Shown here: positions 9,609 to 14,085 of the stretch, in pieces
Layout: every line of letters begins with the position of its first letter
Numbering within the stretch: the stretch's first letter is position 1
Assembly: GCA_009392075.1 (NCBI GenBank)
Contig: VFHG01000136.1
Span: 1 to 14,085 of the forward strand
Direction: 5' to 3'
Source of the DNA: SAR202 cluster bacterium
Lineage (GTDB): Bacteria > Chloroflexota > Dehalococcoidia > UBA3495
DNA: 14,085 nucleotides
The notes under the pieces: generated by a model
Told to the model about the DNA's origin: nothing
Databases searched by the model: none
What the model saw: the letters and a program-made list of their open reading frames with translations, nothing else
Program-made: the position numbers and the translations under genes

Positions 9609-10169
9609 ATGGCACGGATCAGGCTTATTCCTACCGAAGATTTGACTCCAAGGCTCCGTGAGATCGCCAAGGGCGCGGAGGCCCATAAGCTGAACCCGGC
9701 CATCTTCCAGGCGGCGGGGAACCTGCCGGCGGCCTACGAGGCCTTCTGGGACTTCTACGGCCCGCTCAAGTTGGCGGGTCTGCTGGAACAACGCCTCAAG
9801 GAATTGGTCCGGCTCAAGATAGCCGACCTGAACGACTGCGCCACTTGAAGGCTAGGCAGGGCTGTGCCGGCGGTGCAGCAGGGCATGACCGAGGAAATGG
9901 TCGCCAGTCTCGCGGATTTAGAAACTGCGGATATCACGGACCGGGAGAAGCTGGCGGTACGGTTCGCCCAGCGGATGGCCACCGACCACCACAGCATGGG
10001 CGATGACTTTTTCGAGGAACTGAGGGACGAATTCACTGACCCTGAGATTTTTGAACTTGGAATGATCACGGGACAGTTCATCGGCTACGGCAGACTGATC
10101 TCGATCCTAGACCTGGAGAACCCCGGACAACCGAAAGCCAGAGGGCATAAACATGACAACGTCCGATAA
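9609..10169 (+). CDS. AhpD-like / carboxymuconolactone decarboxylase (CMD) family protein, candidate selenoprotein with CxxU motif
   Basis: A 186-residue all-helical CMD-fold protein, read through one in-frame TGA (9846-9848) as selenocysteine 80. Upstream of the TGA the frame gives the family core ELVRLKIADLNDCAT; downstream it continues without an indel as the expected second half (GMTEEMV, DREKLAVRFAQRM, DDFFEELRDEF, EIFELGMITGQFIGYGR). The TGA falls where the family has the second cysteine of the CxxC redox pair: C77-A-T-U80. Relative to AhpD (E-x11-C-x2-C-x3-H), E65 is kept while the proton-relay His is R84. A stem-loop of SECIS type follows at 9861-9879. The start ATG has AGGAG six bases upstream. 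The gene overlaps the next by 17 bases and follows a dihydropyrimidinase gene. CMD members include alkylhydroperoxidase-type thiol peroxidases and decarboxylases; a thiol/selenol redox role is inferred. The alternative is a nonsense-mutated pseudogene, a sequencing error, or two separate fragments; the Cys-to-TGA coincidence makes these less likely. Confidence 0.8.
9846..9879 (+). promoter_or_regulatory. Sec-encoding TGA and putative bacterial SECIS element
   Basis: The in-frame TGA occupies 9846-9848. After 12 bases an 8-bp stem forms between GCTGTGCC (9861-9868) and GGTGCAGC (9872-9879), six Watson-Crick pairs plus two G-U pairs in the RNA, capped by the loop GGC (9869-9871). The first loop G is the 21st base after the TGA. 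Bacterial SECIS hairpins lie within the coding region just after the UGA, with the apical loop about 16-37 nt away and a G among the first two loop bases, recognised by SelB. All these conditions are met. A competing hairpin GGCA/TGCC at 9855-9868 is shorter and too close to the TGA. Confidence 0.65.
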
Positions 10170-10611
10170 CAAAACAGAGGCCATGCGTGAACGACTTCGC
10201 GGCCTGATTCCTCAAGGCGGGAAGGACGGACCTACCCAAGGTGTGAACCATATAGCGGTGTTCGCCAAGGACCTGGAAGCAACGGCTAAGTTTTACGATG
10301 AGATCATGGACATGCCGGTTGTTAGTGTTGCCCCAAACCGGGACGTGGACGAGTCGACCCACATGAATGTAGCCATTGGAAACGGGATGCGTCTATCCTT
10401 CTTTGACTTTCCACACGTGCCGCGGCTGCAACGGCGGGCGCCCGAGGGTGTTGGCAACGTCATGCACATCGCGCTGCCCATCGCGAAGAGCATCTTTTTG
10501 GACATTAAAGAGCGGTGCGACCGCAACAAGATTAAATATCATGAAGTAGGCGGGGCGATCTACGTGAGCGACCCCAACAACCTGACCATCGAGCTGATGC
10601 CCTACGAGTAG
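10153..10611 (+). CDS. VOC (glyoxalase/dioxygenase-fold) family protein
   Basis: A 152-residue protein with the paired beta-alpha-beta-beta-beta modules of the vicinal oxygen chelate superfamily. Module one begins GVNHIAVFAKDLEATAKFYD (about 30-49); module two begins NVMHIALPI (about 102-110) and ends with NNLTIELMPY (142-151). Candidate metal ligands are H33, H105 and E147, typical VOC positions, so a metal-dependent isomerase, epimerase, dioxygenase or lyase is possible; the reaction cannot be named. The first 25 residues are a polar extension. The ATG lies inside the last codons of the AhpD-like gene (17-base overlap) with GAGGG seven bases upstream, so the two are probably translated together. 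The transcript ends at the hairpin at 10635-10671. Confidence 0.85.
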   Translation: MTTSDNKTEAMRERLRGLIPQGGKDGPTQGVNHIAVFAKDLEATAKFYDEIMDMPVVSVAPNRDVDESTHMNVAIGNGMRLSFFDFPHVPRLQRRAPEGVGNVMHIALPIAKSIFLDIKERCDRNKIKYHEVGGAIYVSDPNNLTIELMPYE

Positions 10612-10634
10612 ATCGAGTCAAACCGGGTACGCAT

Positions 10635-10671
10635 AAAAGGAGGGGCAGGTCTCAGACCCGCCCTTCCTTTT
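10635..10671 (+). terminator. Rho-independent terminator after the VOC gene (probably bidirectional)
   Basis: A long stem pairs AAAAGGAGGGGCAGGT with ACCCGCCCTTCCTTTT, with one G-U pair and one A-C mismatch, closed by a CTCAG loop; the 3' arm ends in CCTTTTATT, giving a T-rich tail. It starts 24 bases after the VOC stop. The A-rich 5' arm gives a T-rich tail on the other strand too, so it could also end transcripts arriving from the minus-strand AraC fragment and aminotransferase gene. Confidence 0.82.
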
Positions 10672-10702
10672 ATTAGCTGTGGTCACGCTGTACGTAGTCC
10701 TG

Positions 10703-10915
10703 TCAAATTAGTTGGCCCTCCCGAAACGCGGCGGGGAAGATGCCAAACTGGTTTTTGAAGGCGCTAGAGAAATGGCTCCGGCTCTTGAATCCGACTTGAT
10801 GGGCCACCTGTTCGACCGATGGACCTCCGGTCTGGCGCAGAAGGTCCGCCGCTTTTCGTATCCGAAGATTATGGACGAAATTCATGGGTGTGGAGCCGAA
10901 TGCTTCCCGGAAACG
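10703..10915 (-). pseudogene. Truncated AraC/XylS-type DNA-binding domain (C-terminal remnant)
   Basis: Seventy residues recognisable as the C-terminal part of an AraC-family HTH domain: RFREAFGSTPMNFVHNLRIR, then KAADLLRQ, and the signature second helix-turn-helix PSVEQVAHQVGFKSRSHFSS followed by AFKNQFGIFPAAFR. The family domain is about 100 residues with two HTH motifs; here the first HTH and any sensor domain are missing. The homology begins at the codon immediately after the TAG stop of the aminotransferase and is in the same reading frame. An internal ATG at 10885 would give only 60 residues and has no clear ribosome-binding site. It is most likely a decayed regulator gene truncated by a deletion that joined it to the aminotransferase. 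Expression by stop-codon readthrough as a fused C-terminal domain is possible but unsupported. Confidence 0.75.
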
Positions 10916-12109
10916 CTATCCCGGGAAGACCTTTTTCTGGTCTAGTATCCGGGCGAACTCGGCCACCCCGTCATGGATGGTTTGGACGTCTGGGTGTCCG
11001 AAGCAGAGCCGGACGTAGTTGGAGCCTTCGCCGGTGGGTGAGAATTGGGAGCCGTTGTAGTAGCTGACACCCTCGTGGAAGATCTCTTCTTGCACCGCCG
11101 CGAGATCGGTTCCCTCGGGGAACTTGATCCAGCAGTACAGCCCGCCTTCGGGCACGCTCCAGGTAACGGAGCTGCCAAAGTTCTCCCCCAGCGCTGCCAC
11201 CATCGCGTCACGTTTGGCCGCCAGGGCGCGGTTCTGCACTTCGATGTGGTTTCCCAGCCCACTTTTCATCAGCTCCGCAATGGTCAGGGCCGTGAAATGG
11301 CTAACGGCGCCACCCGATTTGAAACTCCAGGCGCGGCTGATCACGGATTTCGGCGCTACCAGGTATCCCATACGCATGCCGGGAGCGATGATCTTGGAGA
11401 ATGAGCCGGCGTAGATCACCCGGCCGGTGTCATCCAGCGAGTGGAACGAAGTTACGTCCTCGCCTTCAAACCGGAGGTCTGCGTAGCAATCGTCTTCGAA
11501 GATGGGAATGCCGTGTTTGCCGGTGACCTCTAGAACTTGCTTCCGGCGTTCCAGGCTCATGGTCCAGCCCATGGGATTCTGAAATGCGGGGATGGTGTAG
11601 AGGTATTTAACCTTCTTGCCCTTGGCGACTTGCTCCGTGATTACCTTATCCAGGTCTTCGGGAATCAGACCGTAATCGTCGCATTTGACGCCTACAACGT
11701 CGGCGCCGTAGCGTTTCAACTGGTTCAAGGTGCCCAGGTAAACGAACTCCTCGACCAAGACCACGTCGCCGGGGTCGGTCAGGGCCTGAATCAACATCCC
11801 GATTGCCTCACCGGACCCGGAAGTCAGCACCATGTCTTCGGCGTCCACCGTCATGTTGCGCTCGCGAGCAAGTTTCTCCGCTACCAACTCCCTCAATTCT
11901 TTGTAGCCGGATGCGTCGGAGTAATACGCGATGTCGCGGCCCTTGTTTGCAAAGCCGGTCTTCAGCGCATCGATCAACTCATCCAGAGGCAGGTTTTCCG
12001 GGTCGGGATAGGCCACGGCAAAGTCGTACTTGGAGTGGCGGACGTTGCCCGGAGGGGCCTCAATTGAGTTCGCAGAGAAGAGACTGTCGTAGTTGAACTG
12101 ATCGGCCAT
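10916..12109 (-). CDS. PLP-dependent aminotransferase, fold type I (class I/II, LysN/MocR-domain-like)
   Basis: Cytosolic pyridoxal-phosphate enzyme of 397 residues that moves amino groups between amino acids and keto acids. Visible signatures: TSGSGEAIGML (96-106) for phosphate binding; YTIPAFQNPMG (171-181) with N178-P179; IFEDDCYADLRF (203-214) with the Asp that pairs with the pyridine nitrogen; SFSK with the Schiff-base lysine K239, followed by the APGMRMGY run with R246; PEGGLYCWIKFP (320-331); and R367 in NYVRLCF as the likely substrate carboxylate anchor. The pattern resembles 2-aminoadipate/aromatic aminotransferases and the aminotransferase part of MocR regulators, but there is no N-terminal winged helix. 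Start at 12109 has AGGAG six bases upstream. Directly behind the stop lies an in-frame AraC-type remnant. The substrate is not determined. Confidence 0.9.
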   Translation of the reverse strand: MADQFNYDSLFSANSIEAPPGNVRHSKYDFAVAYPDPENLPLDELIDALKTGFANKGRDIAYYSDASGYKELRELVAEKLARERNMTVDAEDMVLTSGSGEAIGMLIQALTDPGDVVLVEEFVYLGTLNQLKRYGADVVGVKCDDYGLIPEDLDKVITEQVAKGKKVKYLYTIPAFQNPMGWTMSLERRKQVLEVTGKHGIPIFEDDCYADLRFEGEDVTSFHSLDDTGRVIYAGSFSKIIAPGMRMGYLVAPKSVISRAWSFKSGGAVSHFTALTIAELMKSGLGNHIEVQNRALAAKRDAMVAALGENFGSSVTWSVPEGGLYCWIKFPEGTDLAAVQEEIFHEGVSYYNGSQFSPTGEGSNYVRLCFGHPDVQTIHDGVAEFARILDQKKVFPG

Positions 12110-12150
12110 GGTTTACTCCTGCTTTTTGGCGTGGTGGCGCAGGGGGTCGG

Positions 12151-12261
12151 AAATCCCCCTTAATCCCCGCTTTACAAAAGGAGGGGATTTTTTTCTTTTG
12201 TTCGGTCGACCTATGGAACCGGAGGTCAGAATCCCCTTCTATTAAGGGCCTGGGGGATTTT
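12151..12261. repeat. Inverted-repeat-rich intergenic element with AATCCCC / GGGGATT arms
   Basis: Two consecutive foldback units share the same arms. In the first, AAATCCCC (12151-12158) and a second AATCCCC (12162-12168) can each pair with GGGGATTT (12183-12190), which runs into a T-rich stretch. In the second, AATCCCC (12230-12236) pairs with GGGGATTTT (12253-12261), with CCTT/AAGG nested inside. Elements with AATCCCCCTTAATCCCC-type arms are common as dispersed intergenic repeats in several bacterial groups; that parallel is from memory. It sits between a hypothetical gene and the aminotransferase start, so it may act on transcripts as a hairpin or be a small non-autonomous mobile element. 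No coding capacity. Confidence 0.6.
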
Positions 12262-12306
12262 AGCAGTCTTCGGAGCAATCCGGTTACCCACGCCTCAGAC
12301 GATTCG

Positions 12307-12642
12307 TCAATACAACCCCTCATCACTGAAAAATGGCTTATCCGCGTCGGGGTTGGTTTGGCCGAGCATGCGGTCGGTGTTGAGAAGGCCAGCCCGGTTC
12401 CAGAGGACCAATATAGCGCGGTCCATGAGGTTCTGGGGCAGGGATATCCTCCGTCCGTGCTTGAAGGCCAGCCAACTGGCATGACCAACGGCGAAATACT
12501 CTTCCATGTAAGGTGTGGGCTCAGCCTCGGCCGCGGCTGCCTCCAGTATCTCGACCGGAGTTTCGGCGCAGGTCATCTCCGGGTGTTCCTCGGCCATTTT
12601 AAGGAAACCTTGCCGGGCTTCCAGTTCCATTGGTTCAGGCAT
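12307..12642 (-). CDS. Hypothetical protein, 111 residues
   Basis: I do not recognise this protein. It begins MPEPMELEARQGFLKMAEEH, is acidic and helix-prone in its first half, with an Ala/Glu-rich stretch (about 33-42), and has a more hydrophobic middle (EEYFAVGHASWLAFKHGRR, then LMDRAILVLWNRAGLL, about 47-86). It has no signal peptide or membrane helix and ends FFSDEGLY. The ribosome-binding site is poor; an ATG four codons later is an alternative start. Support comes from its length relative to the gap, protein-like composition, and same-strand position between a terminator (12709-12744) and the aminotransferase. Two conserved-looking cysteine/histidine residues are too few to suggest a metal site. 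It could be a small lineage-specific protein. Confidence 0.5.
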   Translation of the reverse strand: MPEPMELEARQGFLKMAEEHPEMTCAETPVEILEAAAAEAEPTPYMEEYFAVGHASWLAFKHGRRISLPQNLMDRAILVLWNRAGLLNTDRMLGQTNPDADKPFFSDEGLY

Positions 12643-12708
12643 AAAGGTTTTACTGCAATCGAATGTTCGAAAATGTGGTGTCTGAGGCTAAAGGCATCGG
12701 CTAAAAAT

Positions 12709-12744
12709 AACCTTGGCGGAGACCGTTACGGCTCCGCCAAGGTT
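12709..12744 (-). terminator. Rho-independent terminator of the NHL-repeat gene
   Basis: AACCTTGGCGGAG (12709-12721) pairs perfectly with CTCCGCCAAGGTT (12732-12744), a 13-bp stem, and the ten-base loop can add CCG/CGG pairing. On the minus strand the stem is followed by a T-rich run (TTTTTAG after AACCTTGGCGGAG/CTCCGCCAAGG and TTA), as expected for an intrinsic terminator located 56 bases beyond the NHL gene stop. Confidence 0.85.
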
Positions 12745-12799
12745 TGATCACTACTGATTTGTCCCGTCTTCTAGCGACCGTAGCCGGAAAATTGATGGA

Positions 12800-13864
12800 T
12801 CAGAGATTGAGCTGCGGCACCAAGTAGTCGGACGTCTTCTTGTAGATCTGAAGGCGGCTGCGTTGAGTGTCGGCGACCATCAGACGGTTATTGGCAGTGT
12901 CCCACTCCACCGCGGTGGGCTGGGCGAACGTCCATTCCGGTTCAGTGCTCCGTACTTCCCGGCGGCGCTTGCCGTAGTCGTCGTTGGCGTCGACGGTCAT
13001 CTGGGCCCACTGAGACAGTTGCTGGGCGTCGCCAACCAGAGCGGTCAGGAACTGGCCCTCGGGGGTGAAGATGTGGACCTTACCTCGGTCCCAACGGTTG
13101 GCGCTCCAGTCGCAGACATAGATGTCTCCGTCTGGGTCAACGGCCACGTCAGTGGGTCCGTTGAGTTCGCCGCGCTTGTTGCCAGGGCGTCCGATCTGCT
13201 GTTCGAACTTGCCGTCGGCGGAGAACTTCTGCACTCTGTGGTTATTGAAATCGGCAACGTAGACCTTTCCGGCGTTGTCGATGGTGATACCCCAGGGTGA
13301 ATCGAACTGCCCTTCACTCACACCTTTGTTGCCAAAGGAGCTGATGAAGGTGCCGTCGTTTTTGAACAGCCGAACCTGATGGCTCCGGCTGTCGGTGACG
13401 TAGATGGTCCCGTCGGATGCGATGGCGATTCCGGAAGCTCCGTTGGGTTCTGGGTCGCCGTCTTGTAGGGTGCTAAAAGACCGGACGAGGTTGTCATCTT
13501 TGTCGAAAACTGACACACGGTTCAGCCATTCGTCGGTGACGAATACTTCGCCATGGTCATTGGAGGCGATACCGGCCGGCCAAATCAATTGGCCGTCACC
13601 GTCGCCGTATCTGCTGTATTCGCCCAGGAACTCTTCTTGACCCCATTCGTCGCCTATGGTGACCTTGGTTATCCTTTGGCCTACGCCGGTGCGGTTCCAG
13701 CCAACGTTGCTGATGGTCTCACTTCCCCGGTTTGTGATATACACCGTGCCGTCTGGAGCGAAGGTCATGGCGTTTGGGTAGTTGAAACCCATCCCAGACT
13801 GGGCGCCGCGGCCGACGTTGTGGGTGTAGTCGTAAGTGCGACCTGCCACTGTTTCCGTAAGCAT
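12800..13864 (-). CDS. NHL-repeat beta-propeller protein
   Basis: A 354-residue protein built almost entirely of NHL/YVTN-like beta-propeller blades. Repeats with the pattern P-x-G-I/V-A-(x)-D/x-G-x-I/V-Y-V-T/A-D occur about six times: NYPNAMTFAPDGTVYITNRG (28-47), WPAGIASNDHGEVFVTDEWL (about 95-114), ASGIAIASDGTIYVTDSRSH (about 143-162), SPWGITIDNAGKVYVADFNN (about 189-208), GPTDVAVDPDGDIYVCDWSA (about 236-255), and a last blade near 315-348. Six blades make a closed propeller. There is no signal peptide or catalytic domain. Related propellers include peptidyl-alpha-hydroxyglycine lyase-like proteins and extracellular binding proteins, but nothing here fixes a reaction; binding or scaffolding is the safe reading. 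The start is well supported by GGAGG four to five bases upstream. It is transcribed alone, between a hairpin at 13930-13953 and the terminator at 12709-12744, downstream of a DUF1501 gene. Confidence 0.88.
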   Translation of the reverse strand: MLTETVAGRTYDYTHNVGRGAQSGMGFNYPNAMTFAPDGTVYITNRGSETISNVGWNRTGVGQRITKVTIGDEWGQEEFLGEYSRYGDGDGQLIWPAGIASNDHGEVFVTDEWLNRVSVFDKDDNLVRSFSTLQDGDPEPNGASGIAIASDGTIYVTDSRSHQVRLFKNDGTFISSFGNKGVSEGQFDSPWGITIDNAGKVYVADFNNHRVQKFSADGKFEQQIGRPGNKRGELNGPTDVAVDPDGDIYVCDWSANRWDRGKVHIFTPEGQFLTALVGDAQQLSQWAQMTVDANDDYGKRRREVRSTEPEWTFAQPTAVEWDTANNRLMVADTQRSRLQIYKKTSDYLVPQLNL

Positions 13865-13881
13865 TATTCCTCCGTATATTG

Positions 13882-13922
13882 ATGCCTGGCATGTGTCGCG
13901 ATATCGATTATTTGCCTGGGCA
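13882..13922. promoter_or_regulatory. Paired palindromes upstream of the NHL gene (possible operator)
   Basis: ATGCCTGGCAT (13882-13892) and TGCCTGGGCA (13913-13922) share a TGCC-n-GGCA core, with centres about 30 bases apart (close to three helical turns). A separate eight-base palindrome CGATATCG lies between them at 13899-13906. This is a pattern-only suggestion of a repressor or activator site; no matching promoter hexamers are clear. Confidence 0.3.
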
Positions 13923-13929
13923 TCCGATA

Positions 13930-13953
13930 ACGGGCGGCGTCTGCGCCGCCCGT
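13930..13953 (-). terminator. GC-rich hairpin after the DUF1501 gene
   Basis: ACGGGCGGCG (13930-13939) pairs perfectly with CGCCGCCCGT (13944-13953) around a TCTG loop. It lies 34 bases past the DUF1501 stop in the direction of transcription and before the NHL start. The trailing minus-strand bases (TATCGG) are not a good T-run, so termination may be partial or factor-dependent. Confidence 0.6.
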
Positions 13954-13987
13954 ATTGTGATCTATCTGGACTGGCCAGCTAGTAAGT

Positions 13988-14085
13988 TTAGGCGAAGATG
14001 GGCAACTTCTCGAAGCTGCCGTCAACGATAGGCTTGCCGTCCAGGCCCATCCAGTCTTCCACGACGGTGGTGTAAAGGCCGCGGA
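13988..14085 (-). CDS. DUF1501 family protein, C-terminal 31 residues (runs off right edge)
   Basis: The minus strand gives an open frame from the window edge ending RGLYTTVVEDWMG, then a short variable stretch, then GSFEKLPIFA and a TAA stop (13990-13988). This matches the typical C-terminus of DUF1501 proteins (D-x-R-x-LY-x-TVL-x-DWLG ... LPLF), usually exported proteins of about 400-450 residues related to the sulfatase/alkaline phosphatase fold, often encoded beside a DUF1800 gene. Only the tail is visible, so nothing can be said about the start, export signal or active site. The call rests on a short motif recognised from memory. Confidence 0.7.
   Translation of the reverse strand, partial: RGLYTTVVEDWMGLDGKPIVDGSFEKLPIFA

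Noticed and set aside
9399..9848. Open frame upstream of the TGA taken as a 149-residue gene ending at 9848, with a second gene starting at GTG 9864
   Set aside because: Residues before 9609 overlap the dihydropyrimidinase gene and have no family similarity. The two pieces are halves of one CMD domain in the same frame, and the GTG at 9864 has no ribosome-binding site; it lies inside the putative SECIS stem.
9855..9868. Alternative hairpin GGCA-GGGCTG-TGCC as the SECIS element
   Set aside because: Only four base pairs, and the loop begins 10 nt after the TGA, too close for the usual range; the 8-bp stem at 9861-9879 fits better.
9609..10169. Frameshifted or decayed pseudogene
   Set aside because: No frame change is needed; only one stop exists, located at a redox cysteine position, and both flanks retain full family sequence. 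Not fully excluded without reads or the Sec machinery.
12060..12488. 142-residue minus-strand frame spanning the repeat region
   Set aside because: Overlaps the hypothetical gene and aminotransferase start in another frame and translates the intergenic repeat; composition is not protein-like.
1..14085. CRISPR array, tRNA/rRNA genes, insertion sequence or prophage genes
   Set aside because: No regularly spaced direct repeats, no tRNA-like cloverleaf in the gaps, and no transposase, integrase or phage proteins are visible.

Overview
The window looks like a bacterial chromosome segment of roughly 55-60 % GC. The RpoB/RpoC sequences, the mix of accessory families (dihydropyrimidinase, CMD-family redox protein, VOC protein, DUF1501, NHL-repeat protein) and the absence of ribosomal protein genes next to rpoB suggest a Chloroflexota-type genome, perhaps a Dehalococcoidia/SAR202-like marine or groundwater lineage. 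That taxonomic call is an inference from memory of these families, not a search result.

Layout. Positions 1-6145 (minus strand) hold the RNA polymerase beta-prime (partial, 789 residues visible) and beta subunit genes. They overlap by one base and are driven by a near-perfect sigma-70 promoter at 6298-6325. A divergent gap (6146-6601) separates them from a plus-strand block: an MFS transporter (6602-7960), a dihydropyrimidinase/hydantoinase-like amidohydrolase (8104-9528), a carboxymuconolactone decarboxylase/AhpD-like protein (9609-10169) and an overlapping VOC/glyoxalase-fold protein (10153-10611), closed by a terminator hairpin at 10635-10671. On the minus strand follow a truncated AraC-type DNA-binding fragment (10703-10915), a PLP-dependent aminotransferase (10916-12109), an inverted-repeat-rich intergenic element (12151-12261), a small unknown gene (12307-12642), a terminator, an NHL-repeat protein (12800-13864) and the C-terminal end of a DUF1501 protein running off the right edge.

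Main discovery. The CMD/AhpD-like gene is split by a single in-frame TGA at 9846-9848. Homology continues in the same frame on both sides, and the TGA falls exactly where the family has the second cysteine of its CxxC redox motif (C77-A-T-TGA80). Twenty nucleotides after the TGA sits an 8-bp stem with a GGC loop, the spacing and loop-G expected of a bacterial SECIS element. The simplest reading is a selenoprotein with a CxxU active site, in an apparent operon with a dihydropyrimidinase and a VOC protein. The glutamate of the AhpD proton relay is kept (E65) while the histidine position is arginine (R84).

Other points of note are a 58-residue, base-free acidic insert in RpoC, an AraC C-terminal remnant lying in frame directly behind the aminotransferase stop codon, and the separation of rpoBC from the usual rplKAJL cluster.
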